DNA from: Cheiracanthium punctorium
Lineage: Eukaryota > Arthropoda > Arachnida > Araneae > Cheiracanthiidae
Length of the DNA stretch: 64,000 nt
Reading direction: 5' to 3'
Assembly (NCBI GenBank): GCA_038373885.1
Contig: JAWZYV010019487.1
Coordinates: 620,001-684,000 of the forward strand
Each line of letters starts with the position of its first letter. The first letter of the stretch is position 1. Position numbers and translations under genes: made by a program. Positions 23,258 through 34,239 of this stretch are shown here, piece after piece. The notes below the pieces were generated by a model, which worked only from the letters and a program-made list of their open reading frames with translations, searched no databases and had not been told where the DNA came from.

Positions 23258-23327
23258 ATTCGGATCATATCTAGTCCTAAAAAAAGCCCATATCAATGTT
23301 TTTTTCAGGACTAGATACGATCCGAAT
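23258..23327. repeat. Hairpin with 28-bp arms
   Basis: ATTCGGATCATATCTAGTCC and its near-perfect complement (two mismatches over 28 bp) flank a 14-base loop. It lies just upstream of the LINE fragment. Confidence 0.85.
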
Positions 23328-23730
23328 CCTAAAAGTCGGCTTTTTTTATAGAAAGTTCAAAAAATTATATTTCGTCTTCTTCCTCCTTTTGATTTTCTTC
23401 GTTTTTCTTTCTCTTTTGTGTATAAAATAAAGGTTTATTATTAAAAAAATCTGAAATTAAAAAAAAATGAAATTTAAGTAAAAGAATTAACAGAAAATAA
23501 GGTCAAAGAAGCCATAAAATTGAGAACGACTAACGTTCAGATATATTTGATTATTAAAGTTATGTATCTAAGGGGAAGCACATTATAAAAAAAATAAATT
23601 ATTTTTGTTTACATTTGTTTGTTAAAGTGGCAAGGCTTAGATAATGTTTCTTTCGAAGAGTCTGGAAAAGTTTTATACATTCGGATACTACCTATAGTAA
23701 AAACTGCTTTTGTCCTTCATCCTCAGTTAA

Positions 23731-24606
23731 GAAGGTTGCGGAGCGGCATACTGTGTTTTTCAAGATGATATTCTGATAAAAAGTAATCAATTTAAGCTCA
23801 ACAGCGACAACTCCATTTTCCAGGCAGAATTATATGCAATATATGGTTCGTTAAAATGGTTTTCAACACCGCCATATAATTCATGCTTAATCTTATCTGA
23901 CAGCAACTCAAGTATTCAAATTCTACAAAATAATATAACTACAAATAAATTAGCTCATGAAATTTTAGTTCTCCTTACAAAAATACCTAAAACAGTAAGA
24001 TTTAAATGGATAAAAGCACACTCTATGATTATGGGAAACGAGCTAGCAGACGGATTAGCAAAACAAGCAGCTATTTACAATAGTAATTTTATCACTAAAA
24101 ACAAAAATGGTAGTCGCCTCCAAGAAATAGCAACCGTTTCACTTCCAAGCCCACTATCTTATCTAAAATACATATTAAAAAAGGACAAATTAGAAAAATG
24201 GAAAATATCATGGGACACAGAAGTTACAGGCAGGTATACTTACCAATACTTTAAAAAACCATCAGAAGATTTTCTTTTAGAACACAGGAACCTTTACCTT
24301 TTTTTTACCAATCATGGACCATTCCCAGAATATTTTTTAAAAATAAACAGAGCCTCCTCCGATCATTGTAAATGCAATATGCAAGGAAATTCATTACATT
24401 ATTTCACTAATTGTAAATTATTAAAGCAATACAGAGTTTTAAAATCACCTTCACAAAGTAATGAGCAGTGGGCTGCATATGTATTAAAAAATAAAAACTT
24501 ATGCAACAAAATAATAAAAGGGATTGAAGAACTACAAAATAATCAACCCAAGTATATTCATCCGATTGATATAAGACCTCATACACCAGTAAGCGATTCA
24601 GATTAA
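23731..24606 (+). pseudogene. LINE ORF2 fragment: RNase H plus C-terminal zinc knuckle
   Basis: An open frame of 291 codons begins right after a stop at 23728-23730. RNase H motifs appear in order: GAAYCVF (residues 4-10), QAELYA with the catalytic Glu33, LSDSNSS with Asp57, and WIKAHS...GNELADGLAKQA with His97 and Asp107. The first catalytic Asp, expected near residue 1, is missing. A C-terminal region follows with CKCNMQGNSLHYFTNC, a C-x-C-x7-H-x4-C zinc knuckle typical of these ORF2 ends. The frame ends with TAA at 24604-24606. An RNase H domain points to the I/R1/LOA group of LINEs. Reverse transcriptase and endonuclease are absent, so it cannot retrotranspose. Reading the gene from the Met at 24025 would miss a third of the domain. 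Confidence 0.85.
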
Positions 24607-25165
24607 ATAAATACAAGAATTTCAGTTGATAAAAACCACGTAAAAACTCTTAAATAGAACAATTTTTTTAATTATGAATTTATTAGCATTATTTCCTGAC
24701 ATAGAATTTTTGTTGCTGCTCTTATTTCGTTAGATTTAAAAAAATACACTTCTCATATCGAAGCCAAAATTTATTTTTCAGTATATTATTATATGTATAT
24801 GTATGCTTTCAAAATTAAAAAAAAAAAAAAAAAAAAAAAACTTTCTTTCTAAAGCACATTTTTGAATATTAGTTGTATTTATTTATGTTTAAATTTTTCA
24901 AAATTACTTTTTAAGTTTATCATTCTCAAGCCTATTGTTTACTTTTAGATATTTATTTACTTTTTTTTAACTTTCAAAATTGTAAAAAGAAAAAAAAAAG
25001 AACGTGTTAAATATATGTATCTATGGTCAAATGTTACTAAGAACAATATTGTGAGCAATTGTAAACCATTGTAAACTAACTGCCTTTATATTGCATAACA
25101 CTGATGTATTTTACCAATTGTAATACAAAAATTGTGCTGTAAAAAAATAAAATAAAAATGAGGGA
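23731..25165 (+). mobile_element. 5'-truncated non-LTR retrotransposon (LINE)
   Basis: It contains only the RNase H and C-terminal part of ORF2 followed by about 550 bp of AT-rich 3' sequence with an internal A run at about 24815-24840. It probably ends at the A-rich GTAAAAAAATAAAATAAAAA near 25140-25160. 5' truncation is usual for LINE copies. It inserted within the 22.5-27.5 kb element. Confidence 0.7.
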
Positions 25166-25736
25166 AACCGCTGCTTGCTGGACCTGAGCCTAGAGCTAGG
25201 GTTCAGCAGGACAGTAGGACACTTCAGGAACTAAAACAGGCTTTAAACCAAATAGGTAGGCCGTTCCTGAAGGTAGTATCCTATAGTATCATCCTCAGTT
25301 AAATAGGAATTGAATCCTGGGATTAATTTTACTCCCCTTTCATCTAAGTCATTAAAAACCTTAAAAGCTTTCGGTTTTATTTTCTTTCAAATAATTCTGA
25401 TTTTCACACCATACATCGGGATCGATATTCAAAAATTGTATATTAAAATTAAATCTCTTAAAAAAAGTTACTGTTCGAGATGAAATAAAAAAATTAGCTT
25501 CTTTGTTCAATAAATGATCCATTTCGTTGAAACATTCTTGCTCTTACATCTTCATCATCATCATTTTTTTTTCAAATGCAATTAATTTTACAGCCATGCT
25601 TATTTTGACTTTTTTGCCCAAGTTTCATCAAAAAATGAAATGCAACTTGCTCCAAGTTAAGATACCAAAGATGGCTTATCATTTTATAGATCTTTGTTTG
25701 CAGCCTCTTTATCAAATTTTCAGTATTGCAATAATT
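25166..25736. other. LINE flank, no gene
   Basis: About 25166-25320 is moderately GC-rich with self-complementary words (CTGCTGGACC... and TCAGGAACT...GTTCCTGA). It may be part of the LINE tail or another short element. The rest is AT-rich. Confidence 0.4.
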
Positions 25737-26640
25737 TTAAGTCTTGATCGGGGCTAAAGTCTGAGTGGGAGTGTTGAGCCATGCATTTACATAAATATTT
25801 ATCATAAATAAATAAATGTCGGTAAAACCTCCTTTTTCTAAATCTGTTAATGAGACCTGATGTCTGAAAAGAAGTATTTTGGGACAATAAATTGCCTTAG
25901 ACATCCGCCTGGCATAATAAACAGCACCAAGTACTCTGAAAGAAATGTCTATTTGGGGAGACATAAAAACTCCTATAAAAATTAAACAACGTTGGATTAA
26001 TTCTTTATAGTTATCCCTAAGCTGTTGATTTCTTAAATGTTCTGCAAGGAAATTTGGAATTTCTTCCAAATTTTGCGTTCTTTATGTAATAGTTTCATCT
26101 TCAATAGCAGTTTTGTACTTTATCTTGTCCAACTTAGACCACGCAATCTGAAAATTTAAAAAAAAATCGGAATGAAGACAGAGCTTCGCCCACTTTGCAA
26201 ACCAAACAGATTTTAGGATGATTTTAAAAATATGATGGCGACAAGATAAATATTGAAGATTTCGATCCAGTAATTGCTGCAGCAAAAAATGCACATTCCC
26301 CTAAGGCAACAAGTGGTATCAAAACACATTGCCTGAATTTTACCAACTGTCTCCCATTCTTCAACTGCTGTAAATACAGCTTTTGCCTAAGAGTTATTCT
26401 CATATTATTTTCAAGCTGAGGAACTCCTATTAGCTGTTCTTCGTCACCACAGCTAATTAAAATCGCTATTTTCTCTACATTTTCTTTATTCAAAATATGA
26501 GGAAGCATTTTTCCATCCCAGTGAACAACAACACCCGCTGAATCAGAATTTCAAAATCTGCTTTTAATGAGATCAATTCTTTGTTTTCGAAATTCTTGTC
26601 TTCGGAGTCCTATTGCACGTCAAGGGTCCTGCACCGAAAA
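25737..26640 (-). pseudogene. Transposase-like gene, broken in several frames
   Basis: Three minus-strand frames together follow one protein. 26508-26224 contains LPHILNKENVEKIAILISCG and LIGVPQLENN. A shifted frame over about 26410-26310 reads VFTAVEEWETVGKIQAMCFD followed by TT. 26294-26082 has DRNLQYLSCRHHIFKIILKS. 26069-25737 has YYARRMSKAIYCPKILLFRH and ends in a Thr/Pro-rich tail. I know this arrangement (VHWDGK, FDTT, CRHHI, ARxMAKAIY) as a repetitive protein family of arthropods and other invertebrates. C-x2-H and the Asp in FDTT suggest an RNase-H-fold DDE/D transposase like those of hAT and related groups, but I cannot name the superfamily. At least two or three frameshifts make it inactive. 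Confidence 0.65.
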
Positions 26641-27214
26641 GATATTATGTGTTAGTGTTGAACCACTTTTATGTTATACCAGTATGTAAATCATAACGAT
26701 AATATGGAAACTAGGAGAGTCACAGCCCTTCCTTTCCCTTGGGCATCCATGTCCATTCTAAAAGTAAATAATAACAGACAACAAAAATAGCATTGTAATA
26801 AAGAAAATTTGAGAGGTTTGTCTTAGATGTGCTTCAACTGAAATACAAATAAAGATCTTTCTTCTGAAGCACAGAAATGCATATCAAATAAATAAAAATA
26901 TTTCACGAATTGTAGTGATCTAGTGTCAGTTTTGAAAATTCTTCATTTATTTTTTTATTTTTTGATGCAAATAATACAAAAGACTGTCAAAGTTACTTAA
27001 AATTCTTAATTTGTCTTTTTTTTACTAATTTTACAAAAATGCAGATTTTGGTGGTACGATTAACAAACTGACCTAAAAAACACTGATGTCATTAAATATT
27101 GGTTTTGTTGAGAGTAAAAGTTCAAAGCAACAACATTTTTTATGAAATAAAACTAGAACCAAGTCTGTATAGCAAATAGTTTATACTAAATGAAGGAAAA
27201 ACGAGTTATTTTTG

Positions 27215-27385
27215 GAAAAAATCGTGATTTTTCAAGAATTTAACCTCTATGCGGCACGGGTTAATATTATGCAATTGAGCTAAAACTTGTCAATCTCATT
27301 TTCTAGTCAATTGGCAACTTTTAAGGGGGTGCCCCAAAAAATAACATTAAAAAAAATTCCCCCCATATAACTTGTGACCAACCTA
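27215..27385 (-). repeat. Inverted arm, right
   Basis: Reverse complement counterpart of 22653-22811. It lies upstream of the transposase relic in that gene's direction, where a leader region would be expected. Confidence 0.75.
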
Positions 27386-27495
27386 ATGTAAGACAGTTAA
27401 TTATAATATGCGTACCTAATCTGAGCTCAATAGAATGCACAATTTAGACACTAGCTCACGTAAAATGATTTGCGTCCTTAGGCTGTAATATAGGG

Positions 27496-28330
27496 CAATT
27501 CTGGGACAGATGCCGCATCCCTTGTATTCTAATAATTGTGGATTGATAGCAGTCACACGCGCAGTATGGGTGTGCAGTGAGATTTTCTTAACTGTTGTAT
27601 AGCAGGAATCTAGTTGAATACTTTAGCTGTAACTATAAAAATTGTATTTTGAGATAAGCCCATGACTTAACTTTTAAACACGTTATGCTTAAGTGTTTTT
27701 TTTTACGCCAATTAGTGAATCCATGCATGATTTCGAAGTCAAAAGTAAGTGTAGCACCTGTATAGAATACTGTGTACATGGTTATTCCACTGTCCATTTC
27801 GAAGACATGCAACTATGATGTGTTACGTCTGTACCGTACAAAATGGGATACATGCCGCACTGCTATTCCTCTATACATGCCGCAGTTTCTTTTGTACGGG
27901 ATGCCGCTTTTAGTAAAATTTTAATTTATCTCTCCGTCTCTTATTTTTTATGTTAGTTAATTTATGTTAATGGGATTATATTTGCTAGATCTAACTATGT
28001 GTTATTAACTTATTTCTCTTTCATTTTGCACAGATTCACCAAGTTGGGCATCTTATATGTCGTTAGTTGTAACTGTAATAACTTTTCAAATAAACGTTCT
28101 GTCTTAAATGAAATATTGATCTTAAAAACCAACGCCCGCATTTTATAAAAGCATTAAACAATGAAAGAACGAAAGAATAAGACAACGATAAAACAAATAA
28201 AACAAAATAAACGTTAATTTACTCCTTGCCCCCCCCTTCTCAATACAGTTGTTGACACTGTTATTACGTTGTTGACGAGATAACAATTCAAATTCATTTC
28301 AAAAAATCAGTATTTAACTTTAATAGTGAA
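27496..28330. other. No gene; cluster of GATGCCGC/CATGCCGC words
   Basis: ATGCCGC occurs near 27507, 27862, 27886 and 27901. Two of them sit inside a short palindrome (CCGTACAAAA at about 27834 against TTTTGTACGG at about 27891-27900). No frame is supported. Confidence 0.5.
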
Positions 28331-28525
28331 CGAAGTTGGCAGAGTCATATTGATTGAAATCTACTAATAGTCCGGGAGCCAGCGACAGATTTTTGCGACC
28401 AAAATCCTCCCAGCCCATAATTTCTCAGATGATTAAGACGGTTGTGTGTTGAAGCATGGTGATCGTCAGCTGCCGCACCATTGGGTTGGGCGGCGGCCGC
28501 CTTCCAGACACGTAAAAAAAAAAAA
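28330..28525 (+). mobile_element. Possible retroposed segment with A tail
   Basis: A GC-richer segment (GGCGGCGGCCGCC near 28490) ends in a run of about 16 A at 28513-28528. This is the look of a retroposed sequence on the plus strand. No tRNA boxes or target duplication recognised. Confidence 0.3.
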
Positions 28526-28663
28526 AAAATCAGTCATTTCCTCCCGCTTGAAAATTTCTGAAATAATAGTTTGCATAGTACCTGTTTGAAAAAAAAACCG
28601 AATGCACCGTTTTGGAGCTATCGCTTTCACTCACATAAACACATGCATGCATACATCGCGTAA

Positions 28664-28775
28664 AAATTGCATAAATGAATTCAGAAAACCTCAAACTTGT
28701 AAATGAAAATCTCAAAGCCGAATTCTTTCATGATTACAATGCTTTCCTTACATGATACTTGTTCAAAGTAAAAAT
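28664..28775 (+). repeat. Repeat shared with 11820-11935, copy 2
   Basis: Contains CATAAATGAATTCAGAA and TTTCATGATTACAATG as in the Helitron-associated copy at 11.8 kb. No Helitron end is visible beside it. Confidence 0.6.
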
Positions 28776-28779
28776 GATG

Positions 28780-29832
28780 CCTTTCCAATATATGCACGGC
28801 GTTTTAAGCTAAAAGAGCGTTTTTTCTATACTTCTTTATTTGAAAATTGTGAAATTGTTTGCTTTTAAATATAGATGAAACAAAGTTAACTATCTCGAAA
28901 TTAAATAATTAGTTTAATAAAAGCTTTTAGATACAAGTAACGAAATTTTTAACACATTTTGCGGTTTTTCTTTTAAAATAAGTATTCAATCCGTGTTTAG
29001 TTTTCATAATAAAGTAGCTTATTCAGGTGTACGTCTGGCTTTCATAATACGCAACCTAAATTACTTCAAAGACAAGACCTAAACATTATAACAGAAAATT
29101 TCGCAAATATTTACACCTACGTATGTAGCAAATTCAATTTGTCTCCTCTCCTTAAACATACATTGACTTCATAAATACCAAGAAAATTCTATCATAAAAT
29201 ACAAATTATATTTTTTCAGCATTCTAAAATAAATATTGAAAATGGATCAGAAATTCACTTAAAAAGTAAAACAGCTATTCATATTTTCCTGATGCCTTTT
29301 GAAACGAACTTTTTCAAGGTTATATGCTGATATCAAATATTTTTTCTTCGTTGAAACCATATTATAAAGCTGCATACAAACATGTCGTGCAAACAACCTA
29401 TGCATTTAGGTATTAAAAACTGAATATAGCAACCCGAGCATGAGAGTTCGAGAAATTTAATCAAGTGTAGAAATCAAAGGAATTTGTGAGGGAACGTGGA
29501 TTCTAAACGAGACAGCCCCGTAACTTATTACATAAAAATATATTTCAGAAAAATAAGACACGGAATTAAGGATGGAGAGTACATTTTAAACTTAATTTTG
29601 CATGCATATAGACAGAAAGGCAAGCTCGAATATTTGCACTCTGAACCATCTACTGGATGGTTTCTAAATTCTTTTCTTAGCGATGAATTATTTATTTTGG
29701 TGATATTAAAGCGCTTTTACCAAGAACACAGTACAGTATTAAATAAATGCTAATTAAATCGCAAGTAGTCTTTAATAAATACTAGAACACGTTGTATTAA
29801 ATGCATTCTAATATTTAAATGCGTGTATTTTT
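28780..29832. other. AT-rich stretch, no supported gene
   Basis: An 85-residue frame at 29496-29753 (+) has ordinary composition but matches no family I recognise, has no neighbours to support it, and is left uncalled. Confidence 0.4.
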
Positions 29833-30050
29833 AAGACAAATCTACACCAGGTGTAACTGCCTAGGAAAAGTGACTTGAGCGGAGGACTTTTTTAGGGTTT
29901 CTTACTGTATTAACGTTACATTCGGAGAAAATTGCCCAAAACCTCGAGACCGTTAGACTGACAACCGTGCAGTAGTCCAGAACCCTGGACATTCACACTT
30001 CAGCTGTTTATTATGTTCAGTGTCTTATTCACTCGGCCATAACGGAGCAT
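29833..30050 (-). mobile_element. tRNA-derived SINE, family 1, decayed copy
   Basis: Minus-strand head TGGCCGAGTG (plus 30030-30039) is a good A box. The B box near 29975 is degraded. The body shares TGCCTAGGA and AACGTTACAT..GGAGAAA with the copy at 4746. Confidence 0.7.
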
Positions 30051-30339
30051 CTAATGTTTAAAAACAGGCATAAAATATATAAATAGCTGATATTACGGTT
30101 ACAGTTTGATTGGAATTCAAGGATAAACTGGATTTGGATATCTAATAAAAATATTTTTTATCCAATACTGAACAGTGGTTTTGAAAAAATACTGATGAAG
30201 AAAGGACTTATATTTTAGGAGCAGTGTCCGCCTAGGTCCGATACTTGCAATCCTAGCCTCACGTATTTTACGTTGGGTGAGACCCTGATATTTAATTAAT
30301 TAAAAAATCCAACTTCCAAGACATCACTCCATTAGGCAA

Positions 30340-30573
30340 CAGTAGCGGATTCAGGGGAGGGGCTAAGGGGCTTCAGCCCCGCCCCCAAAAGAGTTTACTA
30401 AAGGGTAACATTCTGCTTCATTATGCACTTTGTATATGTCCTTTGTATATGTCCCAAAAGTTTTTACATTGGTTTAGACTAAAATTTTGCTTTATTGTAT
30501 ATTTTGTTTGGGTAAAATAAGTTTTTTTCAAAAGTTAGCCCCTCCCAAAAGAGAATTTCTGGATCCGCCACTG
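30340..30573. mobile_element. hAT-type MITE
   Basis: 234 bp with ends CAGTAGCGGATTCAGGGG and, inverted, CAGTGGCGGATCCAGAAA, and subterminal GGAGGGGCT / AGCCCCTCC. CAGTGGCGGATCCAG is a typical hAT end. The flanking octamers do not match clearly, so the target duplication is lost or I have misplaced an end by a base. Confidence 0.75.
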
Positions 30574-30705
30574 GGCAGACATCCTAGTGTATTTTTTCAT
30601 TAATGTATTTAAATAACTAAATATATTTAAATAAGTTTGCAAGTTCAAACATGTATCTCTTTTATTCCGTTTATGCAACTTAATCCAGTGCGAACACTAA
30701 AAATA

Positions 30706-31972
30706 CAGGTATAGGACAAAATAATAAGAATACCTGTGAAAGAATGGAGTCGTCCTTTGACCGTCCAATAAACGGCGGGCACGTCTCGCAAGAGTATGCC
30801 ACCTAGTGGTGATGAAAGGAAAGGTATCAGTCCAGCATTTGGCAGTGCGAGAGTTGCATGAGAAAAATCTGTTCCTAGCAATGCGCGATTATGTTCGACC
30901 TCTCTGACATTAAAAGAGGCATGTTAATCGGAGCTCGCCTCGCTGGAGCGTCCGTGTCTAGAACAGCGAACCTTTGTGGGTGTTTCAAGGACCACTGTAT
31001 CAAGGACTCTGTCGGCATACACAAAGTTGGGTAAGGTGTCTTCTGCGAAGAACAACAGTGGCAGGAAGTCAAAGTTGTCGGACCGTGATAGACGGGTGTT
31101 GAAGAGGATAGTCGCTCGAAAACGCAAGACTACACTGCCGGTGATAACGTCCGAGATGAATACTCACCTTCAGAACCCCGTATTCATGAAAACTAACGGG
31201 AGTTGCATGCTGCTAACATTCATGGCAAAGTAGATATTCCAAAACCGTTAGTTTCAGCGCGGAATGCTTTGAAGAGACTACAGTGGTGCCAAGACCACCT
31301 AAAATGGACAAAACTGCAATGGAAATAAGTCATCTGGTCTGATGAATCCTCTTTTATACTATTCCAGACCACCAGACGTGTGTTCGTGTGGCGAACGCCG
31401 GCAGAAGCATTTCATGTTGACTGCCTGGTTCCAACCGTGAAACGTGGAGGTGGGCCTGTGATGGTGTGGGGCGCTATATCTGCCAGTGGATTGGGGGCCT
31501 CTTGTTGTCTTGAGGGCGGTGATCAAAGGTGACCATTGCCGAAGCATTCTCGCAGATCATCTTCACCCTATGCTTCATACTCTTTTTCCGGGAGGACGTC
31601 CTGTGTTTCAAGATGACAACGCCCCTGTTCACACGTCTCACTGTGTTCACACATGGTTACATGAGCATGATGATGAAGTGGAACATCTAACGTGGTGTCC
31701 TCAGTCCCCTGATCTAAATATCATTGAGCCTTTGTGGGGTTTTTTAGAGAAAATAGTCCGTGCTCGGTTTCCTCCTCCACGCACACTCTCTGAACTCGAG
31801 ATGGCTCAGCAAGAGGAATGGCTGCAAATTTCGATGAACTTTATTCAAGAACTTTATTTGTCAATCCCACGTCAAATGCAAGCTGTTATTCAGGCCAAAG
31901 GTGGCCCAACTCCTTATAAATAAAATATGTTCATTTTTTCACAGGTGTTCCTATTATTTTGTCCTATACATG
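30706..31972 (+). mobile_element. Tc1-type element, DD36E spacing
   Basis: About 1.27 kb between TA dinucleotides (30704-30705 and 31973-31974). The ends are inverted repeats with TATAGGACAAAATAATA and an ACACCTGTGAAA-like block. The broken transposase gene fills most of it. Confidence 0.85.
30891..31923 (+). pseudogene. Tc1-like transposase, DD36E type, four lesions
   Basis: Starts MFDLSDIKRGMLIGARLAG (30891), part of the N-terminal helix-turn-helix region. The second half of that region, GVSRTTVSRTL, is in another frame after one extra G near 30979. A second shift near 31195 returns to the first frame (RELHAANIHGK, PKPLVSARNALKRL). An in-frame TAA is at 31326-31328, just before WSDESSF with the first catalytic Asp. 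A further shift at about 31485 leads into the last frame (31486-31923) with FQDDNAPVH (Asp44 of that frame) and SPDLNIIEPLWG (Glu81). Exactly 36 residues lie between these, against 34 in ordinary Tc1. It ends AKGGPTPYK, a usual Tc1 terminus. A DD36E group called Incomer has been described; membership is my inference. Inactive as it stands. Confidence 0.85.
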
Positions 31973-31974
31973 TA

Positions 31975-32841
31975 GATACATTGTTAAGCTAACGCTGAGC
32001 TATGAAAGTTTCACAATAGAGTTGGATTATGCAAACATCCTGGTGCATTCGTTGCTCTGCAGCAGCTGGCGACGACAGTCAGTCAATAATCACAATGAAT
32101 GCTAGTAAAATCGATTATCCTATTCGTCTTCTGCTTGCTCAACCCCATCTACTTGCTTCAAATGCATCGTGAATCTTCTACCGGGCCTGCTTGTGTCCAT
32201 TCATGTGTCATCCAAAGAGGCCTACGGACGTTTCTCATTGGTTAGATACGGCGATTAGATGGCATAGCTACGTTCTGGAAGAAATAAGCGAGCATCCTAG
32301 GCCTCTTAGGATGACTCATCGAAATGCACAAGCAGGTCTGTTAAAAGATTCACGATGTCCCCGCTGTAACACCAAGAGATCCAATTTCCTGGAACTTTGC
32401 ATCATACTTGTCAGAGCTACACCGTAAAATGGACCTTTACGCAAGTTATGAAGCCTTTGAAATTCTCTAAGATCGGCCCAAGCATTGAAATAGCTTTAAG
32501 AGTAAAGTTGAGGTAGAACGAATACATTTTAAGCTCAAATCAACAGTTACTCAAAGAACTTTTGAATATTGGCTCTGTTAAAGGGAAGGAATGACATTGC
32601 TACCCCGTTAAGTATCAGCAAATTAACGTAATCTACTTCGATTGTGCAACTTTCAAATTACACATATTTCGCGTATATACCAAATTGTTTCCTTTTGGCT
32701 TCTTTTCGGGGGTTTTTCCAGAAATTATATCCCCATATCTTGTTTAGTTTCTATATGAAATTTGGTTTATTTTCCTTTATTAGATTCAGCTGCACGTGCC
32801 ACCATAAAACAGAGAAAATTAACCATAGTCAAACTTTTTTT
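31975..32841. other. No supported gene
   Basis: About 32000-32430 is less AT-rich than its surroundings and holds a 78-residue frame (32191-32427) with CPRCNTKR near its end. One CxxC pair is not enough to call it. The rest is AT-rich. Confidence 0.4.
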
Positions 32842-33062
32842 TTTCTAATGGGCAGGCACTGGCCACAAGCCTTTTTGCCATAACTACCCGAAGGTGTGGC
32901 CATTTTATTATGGGGGCACCCAGTGGGCGGCCACGTTACCCCCTATGAAGGGACGGACACATAGACAACCACGCCCAGTCGGGGATCGAACCCCGGCCGC
33001 CGGCAGTTGAACCCGAAACCGGAGTACGGTGCTTTACCCACCATACAACTCGGTCGGCATCA
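32842..33062 (-). mobile_element. tRNA-derived SINE, family 3
   Basis: The minus-strand head reads GACCGAGTTGTATGGTGGGT (A-box region) and GGTTCGATCCC (B box, plus 32982-32992). The tail at 32842-32945, with GGGTAACGTGGCCGCCCA and TTATGGCAAAAAGGCTTGTG, is shared with the family 4 copy at 48955-49050 although the heads differ. Confidence 0.85.
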
Positions 33063-33073
33063 TGGTCAATCTG

Positions 33074-33156
33074 CAAAAATTATTAGTTTACTGAATGGTA
33101 AAAAAAATTATTAGTTTACTGAATACATGGTAAAAAAAATTATTAGTTTACTGAAA
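33074..33156. repeat. Short tandem repeat, three units
   Basis: ATTATTAGTTTACTGAA occurs three times, separated by 12-16 bases of TGGTAAAAAA-type spacer. Confidence 0.9.
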
Positions 33157-34239
33157 GAAAGACAAAACAAAAAATTCTGGCACAATTAAAACTAAAGTAC
33201 ACACTTACGCTTATAAATTAGATTGTATCAGTACAGTACAATGCATTTCAGAAGGAATTTAAAAATACAAAATTAAAAACAAATTTGATTAATATTATTT
33301 CATCTATTAAAAGCATATTTGATTAATATTACTGCATCCATTGGTTTCAGCATAGAAAACACATAATCATCCCTGCTTAAAATTAAATGACTGATTTGTT
33401 ACCGAACAACTTTTTTGATTTTACCACCTGTCTATGAAGATACTGCGAATAATTCGAGTGCTGTTGCTTTGAGTTTTTGGTTTTCAGATATGTAGTTATT
33501 CTAAGCTGACATTCCATCACAAAATTGAGCGTGGGAAATGAAAGGTGTATCTTCATTGCTATATTATATTGCCTCATCGAGCTGAATTGGAGACAATGTG
33601 TCCCTCAATTTTCCTTTTGATTCTGATCTCGTCAATGAAACGGATCAGTGTAAAAGGGATTTTTAAAAGTTTACCTATTCTTGGCAATATATAAGGTTTG
33701 TAATTAAGGTCACATAGCGTAGTTTTAACGTCAAATTAATCAAAATAAAGAATTATTGTTGGGTTACTGAATTATTACTTGGGTTATTGTTGACTACTTG
33801 GGTTGAGGGGACCTACTTGGGTTATTGTTGGGTTGTTGGGTTACTGTTGGGTTAAATGCTGAAAAGTTGAAAAGCGCTTATGTAAGGAATTAGTAGCTCT
33901 TTAACGGGAAGACACAAAGTATTTCTAATACATTAGGTTCTATATGCAATAACTGTTTCAAGTGCGACAGAATGCCGAAAATATAGATTTAGGATTGAAA
34001 GGCTCATATGAAGAACACTCTTATAAGCCCTAAGAGAGTGATTGAATTAAATATTAAAGTGAAATTTTTTCTTTAGTTTCTTTAACTTCTTCGTGACCAT
34101 GTTTGCGAAACTGCATGATGATGCATTTTCTTCTGTATTAAACGGTTTATGAAATATGCATTTCTCGAAGATGTATCTGTATGTTTATTATTTAACGTAC
34201 TACGAAACAATATAGAGGAATGATACCTGTTTATATCTC
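33157..34239. other. AT-rich; GGGTTA-type degenerate repeat inside
   Basis: 33755-33857 is a degenerate run of TTGGGTTA/TTGTTGGGTTACTG words. Elsewhere no feature. Confidence 0.6.

Larger units (their letters stand above)
22480..27495 (-). mobile_element. Degenerate ~5-kb DNA transposon with inverted arms
   Basis: The segment at 22653-22811 is repeated inverted at 27215-27385; both contain CATAATATTAACCCGTGCCG or its complement. A broken transposase-like gene lies between them on the minus strand (25737-26640), and a LINE fragment interrupts the region at 23.7-25.2 kb. The simplest reading is a DNA transposon with long inverted terminal or subterminal regions. Exact ends and target duplication are not visible. 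A patch of about 45 bp at 22520-22560 matches 27450-27495 in direct orientation, which this model does not explain. Confidence 0.55.

Noticed and set aside
32191..32427. 78-residue frame with CPRC as a zinc-binding protein
   Set aside because: Only one CxxC pair and no second half of a finger.
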